Shown here one piece after another: positions 45,165 through 52,685 of a stretch of DNA of 64,000 nucleotides (position 1 is the first letter of the stretch; the number at the start of each line of letters is the position of its first letter). The stretch is from Caulobacter sp. Root343 (lineage in GTDB: Bacteria; Pseudomonadota; Alphaproteobacteria; Caulobacterales; Caulobacteraceae), in NCBI RefSeq assembly GCF_001425745.1, contig NZ_LMDF01000006.1:354505-418504 (forward strand), in the 5' to 3' direction. The position numbers and the translations under genes were made by a program. The notes beneath the pieces are model-generated. The model was not told the origin of the DNA. It did not search any database and was given only the letters and a program-made list of their open reading frames with translations.

Positions 45165-45874
45165 GGCTGACCGTAGTCCCGGGCCGCGAGATCGGCGATC
45201 TCGCGGACCTTACCGGCCTTCAGCTGCGCGAGCGGCGTCTGTTCGTCGAGCTCGGGATGGGGTGAGATCAGCCACAACCAGGCGGTACGGGGTTCGCGGA
45301 TGATGGTCAGCACGGACGTCAGCCCTTCGACGGGGCGAGCGTCGATGAACTGGGCGATGGGGAAGACATGGGCGCGCCGGCCCTTGAGCAGGCCCACGAC
45401 CGCGCCTTGTTGTTGCCAGGCGTGCAGGGAGGAGCGGGCGATGCCGTAGTCGCGCCGCAGCTCCGTTGATCCGGCCACCGGTCCGGCCCAATCCTCGAGC
45501 TTCATGGGCTCGGCGTAGGCGCTCAGACGGCGTTGGCCTTCTTCCAAACTTAGGAGCGCGCCTAGACCTTCCCCGCGCATGGCGCTTGGGTTCTCTGGCC
45601 TAGCCGTCGTCGCCGACGTCTCCGCCAGGATCTCCCGCATCGCCTTCAGCACCCGGTCCTGGCTGACCACATCGTTGGCCAGGGCCGCTTGCTGGGCTTC
45701 AGTCAGCTTGGTCGTCAGGTAAGCAGCGGCGGAAAGGGCCTGGCCGGTCATCGCTAGACGGCGGGGACTGAGGCGCGGGTGGCTTTTGGACAGCAGGGCG
45801 ACGAGTTGCTGGGGGTCAAGGCCCAGAGGATTGTCGCTTGCGGCTGGCCGACGCCGCGCGGGGGAGGTGGACAT
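45161..45874 (-). CDS. Xre/MbcA/ParS-type antitoxin with N-terminal extension
   Basis: A 237-aa partner of the RES toxin. The C-terminal part has the antitoxin toxin-binding pattern (TAWLWLISPHPELDEQTPLAQLKAGKVREIADLAARDYG), and a helix-turn-helix-like ELRRDYGIARSSLHAWQQQGAVVGL lies before it. The N-terminal 100 residues (low-complexity start, then PLGLDPQQLVALLSKSHPRLSPRR) are longer than in classic 130-150-aa members. The start is set at 45874 because GGAG stands six bases before it; the frame runs on 22 codons. Probably autoregulated through the TGTCC repeats upstream. Confidence 0.82.
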   Translation of the reverse strand: MSTSPARRRPAASDNPLGLDPQQLVALLSKSHPRLSPRRLAMTGQALSAAAYLTTKLTEAQQAALANDVVSQDRVLKAMREILAETSATTARPENPSAMRGEGLGALLSLEEGQRRLSAYAEPMKLEDWAGPVAGSTELRRDYGIARSSLHAWQQQGAVVGLLKGRRAHVFPIAQFIDARPVEGLTSVLTIIREPRTAWLWLISPHPELDEQTPLAQLKAGKVREIADLAARDYGQP

Positions 45875-45923
45875 AGGGCGCTCCGGACTCATCTGCGACC
45901 CATATAGGGCAAAATGGCCTTTT

Positions 45924-45946
45924 TGTCCAGAATGTCCCAATTGTCC
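45924..45946. promoter_or_regulatory. three 9-bp-spaced TGTCC repeats, probable antitoxin operator
   Basis: TGTCC occurs at 45924, 45933 and 45942, a strict 9-bp period (GGACA on the antitoxin's strand), starting 50 bases before the antitoxin start. It fits cooperative binding by the antitoxin. It also lies in the 3' flank of the integrase gene. Confidence 0.5.
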
Positions 45947-45967
45947 CGTGTGTGCTTGAAGCTGCGG

Positions 45968-47041
45968 CTATGGCCCCTCGGGCCACAAAGCCATGGGACT
46001 TGGTGGCGGAAGCGCGATCTCGCTCTGCCGAAGACGTCGCCGGGCCAAAGCCCGCGCGATGGTGCCGCGGTGGGCATAGCGCTCCAGGCAGGCGAGGTTG
46101 CGAAAACTGTGGCCCGTGCAGAAGGCCACCTCCTGTAACGACCAGCCGTCGGCCAGGCGACGGGTGACGAAGGTGCCGCGTAGGTCGTGGAAGGTGAGGT
46201 CGGTGATCCCGGCCTTGCGGCAATAGTAGCGCCAGGCGTTGCGAAAACCCCCTTCCGAGGCCCAGGCTTGACCGTCCTGGCGCACCAGCACGAACGGACT
46301 GCTTCGCGGCGCGATCTCCAGCGCCCGCGCCAGGGGCGGAGTGATCGGCACGGCGACGTCCTGGCGTGTCTTGGCCTGCCGCAGACCGATCACGTCGCCA
46401 TCGATGTCGCGCCAGCGCAGGGCCAGAAGGTCGCTCTGTCGCTGGCCGGTCTCCACCGCCAGGATCAACGCCAGGGCCAGGTTGGGCGCGGCGACGGCGA
46501 CAAAGGCCTCGACGTCTTCCGGCCGCCAGATCTTGTAGCGACGGTCGCTGCGATAAAGGGGCGGGATGCCTGCGGCGCGATTCCGCTCGACGAGGCCGCG
46601 ACCGGCGGCCCAGCCAAGCAAGGACTTGAGCACTTGAACGCGGTAATCGGCCCGGCGTGGACTGGCCGCGCGGCGGTCGCGCCAGGCGAAGATCCGCTGG
46701 GCGGCGACCTTGTCGTCGAAGGCCGACAGCGGCTCTCGCCCGAAGGCGCGGCCGATGCGGCCCAGCTGTTCGCGGTAGTCGTCCTGGGTGCGCGGGGCCA
46801 GACGCTTGAACTCCGGCGACTGCTGGTAGCGCCAGACGAGGTGGCCAAGGCTGCCGGCCCTGGGCTCTGGGCCCAGCAGGGCCGCGTCGAGCCGGGCGGG
46901 GAAGCTCTCGGCATCGGGCGCGCCGAGCGGGATGTAGCGCCGGCCGCGGCGCAGGAAGGCTTGGGCTTGATCGCCGCCATGGCGGGCGGGGGCGACGACG
47001 ACGCCCTTGGGCATGCCAGTCGCGCGCGGCAATGCATTCAT
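45968..47041 (-). CDS. tyrosine recombinase/integrase, intact
   Basis: A 357-aa phage-type integrase. A core-binding SAM-like domain (about 60-150, LVWRYQQSPEFKRLAPRTQDDYREQL) precedes the catalytic domain with R201 (ETGQRQSDLL), K224 (RQAKTRQDV), H285-x-x-R288 (FHDLRGT), H311 (CTGHS) and nucleophile Y322 (LERYAHR). All residues are present, so it may be active, unlike the integrase at the island's left end. The start gives MNALPRATGMPKG. Two direct copies of GCTAC[G/T]TATCGTC lie upstream. It probably belongs to a nested element whose limits I could not find. Confidence 0.92.
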   Translation of the reverse strand: MNALPRATGMPKGVVVAPARHGGDQAQAFLRRGRRYIPLGAPDAESFPARLDAALLGPEPRAGSLGHLVWRYQQSPEFKRLAPRTQDDYREQLGRIGRAFGREPLSAFDDKVAAQRIFAWRDRRAASPRRADYRVQVLKSLLGWAAGRGLVERNRAAGIPPLYRSDRRYKIWRPEDVEAFVAVAAPNLALALILAVETGQRQSDLLALRWRDIDGDVIGLRQAKTRQDVAVPITPPLARALEIAPRSSPFVLVRQDGQAWASEGGFRNAWRYYCRKAGITDLTFHDLRGTFVTRRLADGWSLQEVAFCTGHSFRNLACLERYAHRGTIARALARRRLRQSEIALPPPSPMALWPEGP

Positions 47042-47505
47042 CTTCGGGCCTCCAGATCATTCGGTCGCCCTTTTGAATGCTACGTATCGTCATCGACGTC
47101 AATGCTACTTATCGTCTTCATTATCCGCCATTGTTTTTGAGCGCGCGTCGCCGCCAACCGCGCGGCATGGGGTCAGCGCGACGCCTTGGTCATGGCTTCG
47201 GATTTGGTGAACAGCGACAGCGTTTGGCCTAGCGCCAGAAGGTCCATCTAGTCGGCACGTGTTGCACGAGCCCATAGTGCCATACGGTTTCGAAGCCCTC
47301 TTCGGGCGCGCGCCGGTAGGCCGGGATCCTTAGCGCAAGCGGCGCATCGGGCGGCTTGGTGTTTATTGGCGGGTTTAAAATTTTTGCCCATCAAATTGCT
47401 CTTTTAGCGTTGAGCAGAAGGGGGGATGTAGGTAAAAATACGCGCGTGAAGATCAGTCCCCTGTAATGGAAAATTTGATCCCAGAATATTTGAATGAATT
47501 GACAG
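47042..47505. other. 464-base non-coding region with repeats
   Basis: It begins with the integrase control region and continues into low-GC, A/T-rich sequence near 47370-47510 next to the tailspike stop. No gene was seen. Confidence 0.5.
47079..47116. repeat. GCTAC[G/T]TATCGTC motif, copies 2 and 3 (25-bp period)
   Basis: GCTACGTATCGTC (47079-47091) and GCTACTTATCGTC (47104-47116) stand in direct repeat with AAT before each, 38 bases upstream of the integrase start. The spacing of 25 bp and position suggest a regulator or recombinase binding site. Confidence 0.6.
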
Positions 47506-49422
47506 CTATTCGGAAGTGAGGCGGCTGTATGTAATGCGCAGAGGATTATTGTTTGTGTCCGTAACTAGAATCGCGACGGTGATGTCGCCACCGTCCGACA
47601 CGATGCCCGAAACTGAAGTGGTGTCGGTGTTAAGCGCAAGCGAGCCTATTCTTCCATCAGCATTTACTGCGACGCTATTGGTAGAAAAGCCGCGCACCTC
47701 AAGATCGAACTTGAAGCCGCCGGATCCGGCCGCCAGGGTTGCTCCAGTATCCCAGACGGAAACCAAATTGGCGCCTTGCGTCATAGTGACCCGAACCCTG
47801 CCATTGACCGCACCGCTCGTCCGTTGGCCGCGAAGCTTGAGGGTGGCGAGTGGAAGGGGTTGGGCATTTCCAGGCACCGCTTTGGTGAGGAGAGCAGGGA
47901 GTGTGTATGAGAACAGAGTTTGCTCACCCGAGCCGCCAGTATAGCTCTGCGCCGAGTAGGTAGACGAGCCATACACGGCCATGCGCCTACCCGTCGTCTG
48001 ACGCGTGTCCTCGGCGCTCACGACAAGGTCGCGCGTCCCTTGATATAGCAGACCAGAATAGCCTAGGCGCAGGCCAGGAATCGACCCGATGGCCGAGACG
48101 ACGCTGGTCAGCGTGAGATTTCCACCGATGGAGATGTCCGACGAACCGGAGCCGACGGCGCCGAACAGGCCCGAAGAGACGTTCGCGAAAATCGCACAAT
48201 CGCGAATGTACCCGGAAAGGTCGAATAGCTTATAAATGGGGCCTTGGATGTTGAAGCTGTAGTTCGCGATATTCGCGCCAGAAGCCCCAGCAATCGCCGC
48301 TGCGGAGGTGGTGTCGGAACTTAGACGACCGTGAATTTTGCCAGCAGTTGACGTGGTGGCGAAATACACAGCTGGAACACTCGTCGCGGTGCTCTGGTTT
48401 TCAGTCCGTAGCTCGTCTGCGTTGACATTGCAGCCGCCACCGTTTCCGTGCGCGTCCACGAGGAAAATACGCCCGGCTGATCCGGCCCCCGTAAGCGCAC
48501 AATAAGTGCTGCGGATCGACAGCGAGTTGCCGCCGGAAAATTCCAGCGGCGCGACGTACTCGGCGACGAATTCACATCGATCGATATATCCTTGGGTGAA
48601 GTCGACGGCCGTTGGGATCGTGATGAATTTCGATGCGATGGATGCAGGCTTCGTCTCCCCGATCACGACGCCGCCCTTGGCTTCGGTATCGATGATCCTG
48701 CTCAAGTCAGAATTATAGACCACGATCGCATAATTGGTCGTCGCCCCGAAGACGGTGACGGAGCAATCGACAATCTGTTGCGTATTGCCGGCGCTGCCTC
48801 CCACGGACTTCGCCAGCAGGACGCCGCATGTCGCCTTTGAGGCGCCGCTGGGCGAGATGCCGATACTGCGCAAGCCGCCGCGCCCGTTGCCGCACATATC
48901 GAGCACGGGATACTCTTCGCCAGCGGGAAAGGCGTGCGAGATCACCGACTTGAAGCGGCCCTGACCAACGATCCAGAAATTCGTGTTCGATGAGGCACCC
49001 TGGCAATTCAAAGAGCGCGCGACCTTATAGGTGGCCCCGGCAAGGAAAAGCTGCACACCCTGAAGCTTGCAAAAATCGATGGCGTTCTGCAGCGCGACGC
49101 TATCATCCGTAGTCCCATCGCCGGCGGCGCCAAACATCTCAGGATACGGGCTAGTGCAGGCAATCTCCCACCAAGCACCATCCATGCTTTGGAATTTACC
49201 CTGGTGAGATGGCGCGGAACTGACGCGCTTATACAGAGCAGCGCCGCCATCGCCAGCAGCGTAGTAGCCAGAGAGTTGAAGTTGGTTCACCGTCGATGGG
49301 ACGTACAGCGCTGTTGCGGCGCTAAGTGTATCGATCGACAGAGCTAGACCGGCGGACGCCATTCCGGCGGCAATAGCAGCGCGGTCAGCAGGGACGCTCG
49401 TGTCATAGCTGTCTTGGGTCAC
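47506..49422 (-). CDS. phage tailspike-like protein, right-handed beta-helix
   Basis: A 638-aa protein. Residues of about 85-125 (PEMFGAAGDGTTDDSVALQNAIDFCK) are the start motif of pectate-lyase-like beta-helix tailspikes, and the next 300 residues show short repeated strands with Asn/Ser/Gly turns. The N-terminal part (1-80) with LYVPSTVNQLQLSGYYAAGDGGAALYKR resembles a head-binding or spacer module, and the end (about 500-638) looks like a beta-sandwich. Such proteins bind or cleave host surface polysaccharide. It starts at GTG overlapping the 40-aa gene stop. No capsid, tail-tube or terminase genes are near. Confidence 0.85.
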   Translation of the reverse strand: MTQDSYDTSVPADRAAIAAGMASAGLALSIDTLSAATALYVPSTVNQLQLSGYYAAGDGGAALYKRVSSAPSHQGKFQSMDGAWWEIACTSPYPEMFGAAGDGTTDDSVALQNAIDFCKLQGVQLFLAGATYKVARSLNCQGASSNTNFWIVGQGRFKSVISHAFPAGEEYPVLDMCGNGRGGLRSIGISPSGASKATCGVLLAKSVGGSAGNTQQIVDCSVTVFGATTNYAIVVYNSDLSRIIDTEAKGGVVIGETKPASIASKFITIPTAVDFTQGYIDRCEFVAEYVAPLEFSGGNSLSIRSTYCALTGAGSAGRIFLVDAHGNGGGCNVNADELRTENQSTATSVPAVYFATTSTAGKIHGRLSSDTTSAAAIAGASGANIANYSFNIQGPIYKLFDLSGYIRDCAIFANVSSGLFGAVGSGSSDISIGGNLTLTSVVSAIGSIPGLRLGYSGLLYQGTRDLVVSAEDTRQTTGRRMAVYGSSTYSAQSYTGGSGEQTLFSYTLPALLTKAVPGNAQPLPLATLKLRGQRTSGAVNGRVRVTMTQGANLVSVWDTGATLAAGSGGFKFDLEVRGFSTNSVAVNADGRIGSLALNTDTTSVSGIVSDGGDITVAILVTDTNNNPLRITYSRLTSE

Positions 49423-49541
49423 GAACTGACTCCGATCACCACGTAAGCGCCATTAATGGTGACGGGAATGCCGCCGATGAAGAGCGCGCCGGCAGGCACG
49501 CCCTCGTTAGCGGTGAGGGGGCGTCTACTTGGACGTGTCAT
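49419..49541 (-). CDS. 40-aa protein upstream of the tailspike, phage-derived
   Basis: A short frame too small for routine calling: MTRPSRRPLTANEGVPAGAL, then FIGGIPVTINGAYVVIGVSS. ATG 49541 has GGGGAG seven bases before, and its stop overlaps the tailspike GTG (GTGA), so translation is coupled. It resembles short proteins found before tail fibre genes in prophages of related bacteria (a remembered pattern, not a search). The role is unknown, possibly attachment or chaperone. Confidence 0.65.
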   Translation of the reverse strand: MTRPSRRPLTANEGVPAGALFIGGIPVTINGAYVVIGVSS

Positions 49542-49838
49542 GTTGAGGCTCCCCGTTAGGTGCATTTGATTGCCCCCACAGCGATCGCACCTTCGGCGTA
49601 TTCCGGCTGATCTGGTCTAATTGCGTACGCTACGCATAGTAGCGCCTGAGGCTGCCCACAACTGTACAAAGACGTCCATCGGTAAAGTTTCGAGCGCTGG
49701 TGTGCATGCGCATATCCATCATTCGATGGACCGGCAGCCGAGTAGCTCCGCTCGACTCCCGCCCGCGGTTCAGGTTTAGCTTGGTCTCAAGCGTGGATCG
49801 GCGACGGCTTCATGCAACCGATCACTGAGGCGACGACG
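49542..49838. other. 297-base intergenic with a small stem
   Basis: No gene. The palindrome CGCTAC-GCATA-GTAGCG (49628-49644) partly shares GCTAC with the 13-bp motif. Presumed promoter area of the tailspike pair. Confidence 0.4.
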
Positions 49839-50122
49839 ATGACCCTCCCGCCCGATCAGCACCCTTCGACAAGTACACGCCGGGCCTGAGCTATGTTGGC
49901 GTGCGGTTCCCACCGGGCGTGCCGTTTGCCTCCATGGACGTCGTCATGACGCTGACGAATCTCATGGAAGTAGTACGGAGCATATTGCTGCGGTTCAAAT
50001 CGGACTTCGGGCCACCCGATCCACTACCACCTAAGCCCAGGCGAGCGTTCTTTCCTCTCGAGACGGGCGTCGGAGCTGGCTTTTATGCCGGCTCGGTGCG
50101 GCGCGGCGCGCAAGGCGAATAG
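49839..50122 (+). pseudogene. small gene broken by a one-base deletion
   Basis: ATG 49839 opens MTLPPDQHPS and soon stops, while another frame from the same point reads FDKYTPGLSYVGVRFPPGVP and continues to 50122 with FASMDVVMTLTNLMEVVRSI and FFPLETGVGAGFYAGSVRRG. Restoring one C in the run at about 49862-49864 joins them as ...DQHPFDKYTPG.... The result is a coherent protein of about 94 aa, but I do not know its family. The remaining frame could start at GTG 49901. Confidence 0.5.
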
Positions 50123-50133
50123 GCGCGCCTGGC

Positions 50134-50226
50134 GACGACGCCCTCGGGCATGCGGTCGCTCGTGACATCGCATTCATCTTTAGGCCTCCGGATCGATCGG
50201 TTGCCGGCTGAAAGCTACTTATCGTC
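50134..50226 (-). pseudogene. decayed copy of the integrase 5' end and control region
   Basis: On the minus strand ATG at 50177 begins MNAMSRATACPRA, matching the intact integrase start MNALPRATGMPKG at 47041, and one base is missing in GCGACCGCATG relative to GCGACTGGCATG. The DNA before the ATG, including GGCCTCC-GATC and GCTACTTATCGTC, also matches 47041-47116. The remainder of the gene is gone. This marks an older integrase next to the XRE gene, divergent from it. Confidence 0.6.
50214..50226. repeat. GCTAC[G/T]TATCGTC motif, copy 4
   Basis: GCTACTTATCGTC, identical to copy 3, lies between the integrase remnant and the XRE gene start 38 bases on. The arrangement would suit an operator read by the XRE protein. 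Confidence 0.55.
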
Positions 50227-50263
50227 TGTCGCCGCAAAGTCATCATTTTCGCAGAAGAGGGTG

Positions 50264-50494
50264 ATGAAAGCTACGCCCTCCGCCCTTCGCCGCATCGTGG
50301 CCGACAACGTCCGGCGGCTTCGGCGCGAGCTGGCGATGAGCCAGGAGGAACTGGCCGGTCAGGCCCAGTTGCATCGGACCTATGTCGGGGCGATCGAGCG
50401 GGCCGAGCGCAATCTGTCGCTCGACAACATCGAACGCTTGGCGCTGGCACTGAAGGTGGCCCCGGCGCGACTGCTGACGCCGGAAAACAGCTAG
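50264..50494 (+). CDS. XRE family DNA-binding regulator
   Basis: A 76-aa helix-turn-helix protein: NVRRLRRELAMSQEELAGQAQLHRTYVGAIERAERNLSLDNIERLALALKV, a Cro/C1-type (HTH_3) fold occupying nearly the whole chain. Start at ATG 50264 after AGAGGG; a GTG codon just before is also possible. It was once divergent from an integrase, now a remnant, and stands at the right end of the island, where such small regulators commonly control excision. The target is likely the nearby 13-bp motif (inference). Confidence 0.88.
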   Translation: MKATPSALRRIVADNVRRLRRELAMSQEELAGQAQLHRTYVGAIERAERNLSLDNIERLALALKVAPARLLTPENS

Positions 50495-50580
50495 GGCTTC
50501 AAGGCGCGAAAGTCGCCTCGAGGCGGCCTGGATCGTCTAGCGGCATGCACGGCCGTCCGCGTGCATCCGCTTTGGAAACG

Positions 50581-50602
50581 GAGGTCAAAGCGGGGGTGGG
50601 CC
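50581..50602. promoter_or_regulatory. GGTCAAAG box at the island's right end
   Basis: GAGGTCAAAGCGGGGGTGGG (50581-50600) shares GGTCAAAGCGGGG with the box at 20538 near the left end. It probably serves as an integrase arm site or reflects end symmetry of the element. Confidence 0.5.
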
Positions 50603-50660
50603 TTCAGCTTGGCGCGCTAAATAGTTGATATATTTCAAGTTGATATGGCCTATGCGCGGA

Positions 50661-50677
50661 CTCTCACCGCCACTACC
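50661..50677. repeat. right attachment site
   Basis: CTCTCACCGCCACTACC, identical over 17 bases to the tRNA-Ser 3' end and flank at 20396-20412. The bases on either side differ (GGA before, TTT after), so the identity is limited to the core. No tRNA body precedes it. Confidence 0.78.
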
Positions 50678-50864
50678 TTTCGTAAGTTTCCATATTTCCC
50701 TTAGCCACCCTCGGGCGGCGAGGCCGGGCGCTTGTCGCCCGGAACCGGACGTTTGATCGTCTGACAAGGACGGGTTGCGGACCTTGGAATAGGTCGCCTT
50801 CGCGGCGGTGGATCGCAAACGTCACGCGGCTTGCTGAAAGCTTTGAATTCTGGACCTTGGGCGC

Positions 50865-52256
50865 ATGCGCCTCAATCTGCTTCGCTTCTCGATGGCCGTC
50901 TTGAGCCTGCTCGTCCTGGCGGTCACCGGGCGCGCACAGGCGCAAGATCTGAACTGGACGTCGGTCAGGGCCGAGGAAGCGCCGGGAAGTTCGAGCCGCC
51001 TCTATCCCTTCTTCGCCGCGAACCGCGACTTGGCTTTCGACGGCTACGTCGAACAGGAAGTTTTCGTCTCCGGGCAGGCGGCGCCGCTTTCGACGCCCTA
51101 TGGTTCCGATCCTGGCGAGACCGCGACGGCGAAGGGGCCGCCCAGGCCTTTCAAGACGCGCGTGCTTGTCCGTCGCCCCGATCGTCCCGAACGCTTCAAC
51201 GGCGTGGTGATTCTCGAATGGCTCAACGACTCCAATGGCTTCGACGCCGACAACGTTTGGCTGGCGCTGCAAGATCACCTTGTCGCATCGGGGTATGCCT
51301 GGATCGGCGTGTCAGCTCAGGGCTTTGGCGGGGTGGATGCGCTGCGAGCTTGGAGTCCGGCTCGTTATGGCGACCTGCAGATCGAGAATGGCGGCGCCAT
51401 GACCAAGGAGCCGCTTGCATTGGATATCTTCCGCCAGATCGCGGCCGGCGTGCGCGGCCGCGACGCCGCCGCGTTGCTGGGCGGGCTAAGGCCGACCACG
51501 GTCGTCGCCGCCGGTCAGTCGCAGAGTGCGATCTGGCTGGCGGGCTTCGTCAATTCCGGTTTGGCGCGCGACCGGACCATCGACGCGTTCCTGCTCATCT
51601 CCGCGACGGGGGCCACGATCGATCCCGCCACGCCGGCGCCCGTGCTACGCGTGGTCGCGGAAGGTGACGCCGCCGGCGCCGACGCCGAGAACCAGCCCGA
51701 AGATTCTGTTCGCTTTCGCCAATGGGAGATCGCGGGGACATCTCATGTCGATCGTCATCTGCGGGCCGCGCGAGAACCGGTGCAGCTGCGCGACCTGGGC
51801 GTCTCGGTTCAGGCGGCGATCGGGCCGACGTGCACGATCGCGGCGATCGGGACCGTGTCTCCGGCCCATATGGTCGAGGCGGCGGGACTGGACAGCCTGG
51901 TCGCCTGGTCTCGGGGAGGGTCGCCGATCCCGAGCGCGCCGCGTCTTGTCCGTCAGCTCGACGCCGAGGGGCGCTTGAAGCGTGACGCGTCGGGCCTGTC
52001 GCTTGGCGGCATCCGGCTCCCCGACGTCGCCGTTCCCGTAGGCCTCAACGTAGGGAAGAACAGTGGCGCGGCGGCGTGCCGCTCGCAGGGCTATTATTTG
52101 CCCTTCGATCTCGCCCGCTTGCGCGCTCTGTACTCAAGCAAGGGGGCGTACCGCCGCGCCATCGCCCGAAGCGTTCGGGACAGTATCGCCGCTGGATTCC
52201 TTCTGCCGAAGGATGGCGAACGGATCCGGAGGGCCGCGCGCGGAGCTATGTGGTGA
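50865..52256 (+). CDS. exported alpha/beta-hydrolase domain protein (Abhydrolase_10-like)
   Basis: A 463-aa protein with a Sec signal (about 1-26, TGRAQAQ). The blocks TRVLVRRPDRPERFNGVVILEWLNDSNGFDADNVWLALQDHLVASGYAWIGVSAQ and TVVAAGQSQSAIWLAGFVN belong to the alpha/beta-hydrolase domain PF20091 (Abhydrolase_10); the serine in GQSQSA is the likely nucleophile, and a histidine in AGTSHVD fits the triad. Substrate unknown, possibly an ester. It is the first backbone gene to the right of the island. Confidence 0.85.
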   Translation: MRLNLLRFSMAVLSLLVLAVTGRAQAQDLNWTSVRAEEAPGSSSRLYPFFAANRDLAFDGYVEQEVFVSGQAAPLSTPYGSDPGETATAKGPPRPFKTRVLVRRPDRPERFNGVVILEWLNDSNGFDADNVWLALQDHLVASGYAWIGVSAQGFGGVDALRAWSPARYGDLQIENGGAMTKEPLALDIFRQIAAGVRGRDAAALLGGLRPTTVVAAGQSQSAIWLAGFVNSGLARDRTIDAFLLISATGATIDPATPAPVLRVVAEGDAAGADAENQPEDSVRFRQWEIAGTSHVDRHLRAAREPVQLRDLGVSVQAAIGPTCTIAAIGTVSPAHMVEAAGLDSLVAWSRGGSPIPSAPRLVRQLDAEGRLKRDASGLSLGGIRLPDVAVPVGLNVGKNSGAAACRSQGYYLPFDLARLRALYSSKGAYRRAIARSVRDSIAAGFLLPKDGERIRRAARGAMW

Positions 52257-52685
52257 GCAAGCCCGTTCTTCGACCCGATCGTGCGGACGCTCGCAAGTTC
52301 AGTCATTGAAACGTGGGTCGCGGGCCTTTGGCCTTGAGCGTCTTGTGAATTGTCTGATTAATTAACGGCCCCTGGCTCGCGAGCGACCTGCGCTGTCTGT
52401 CACGTCGGGCGGATCGATGCCGATGTCCAAAGGTGCAATGATTCCGCTGGATAGAGCTTGATAAGAGGCGCGGGATCGGTTCCCAAGCCATGTCACCGGT
52501 GTCGGGGGAAGGGAACGAATTCGCGGTGATTTCGAAGCATTTGTATGAGGAGTATTCTTGATAATTTCCGTCGATCGGCTACGTCGATGGGCGATGACAG
52601 CGTTGCCATTTGGCGCGCATCGGGAGGGATAAACATGCCTCGCAGGCGCAGCATTCGAAATCGATGCCCTGCTGGAGGATTTGAG
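52257..52685. other. 429-base intergenic before the GH2 gene
   Basis: Open frames here continue from the GH2 frame but show no conservation. No strong terminator or operator was seen; presumed promoter of the GH2 gene. Confidence 0.45.

Larger units (their letters stand above)
20396..50677. mobile_element. integrative element (genomic island) at tRNA-Ser, about 30.3 kb
   Basis: Bounded by a 17-bp direct repeat of the tRNA-Ser 3' end. A P4-type tyrosine integrase gene (now frameshifted) lies next to the tRNA, and GGTCAAAG sequences lie inside both ends. Content: surface-polysaccharide genes, a tRNA-Cys, a toxin-antitoxin pair, a second integrase and phage-derived genes. GC falls in parts (for example 31.4-33.8 and 41.4-42.7 kb). 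The element is probably composite, and with its own integrase broken it may be fixed. The boundaries rest on the repeat; comparison with an empty site would confirm them. Confidence 0.75.
50495..50864. other. 370-base right end of the island and flank
   Basis: No gene. It contains the GGTCAAAG box, an AT-rich patch (about 50620-50650), the right attachment repeat and a 7-bp stem CCGGGCG/CGCCCGG at 50724-50742 in the flank. Confidence 0.55.
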
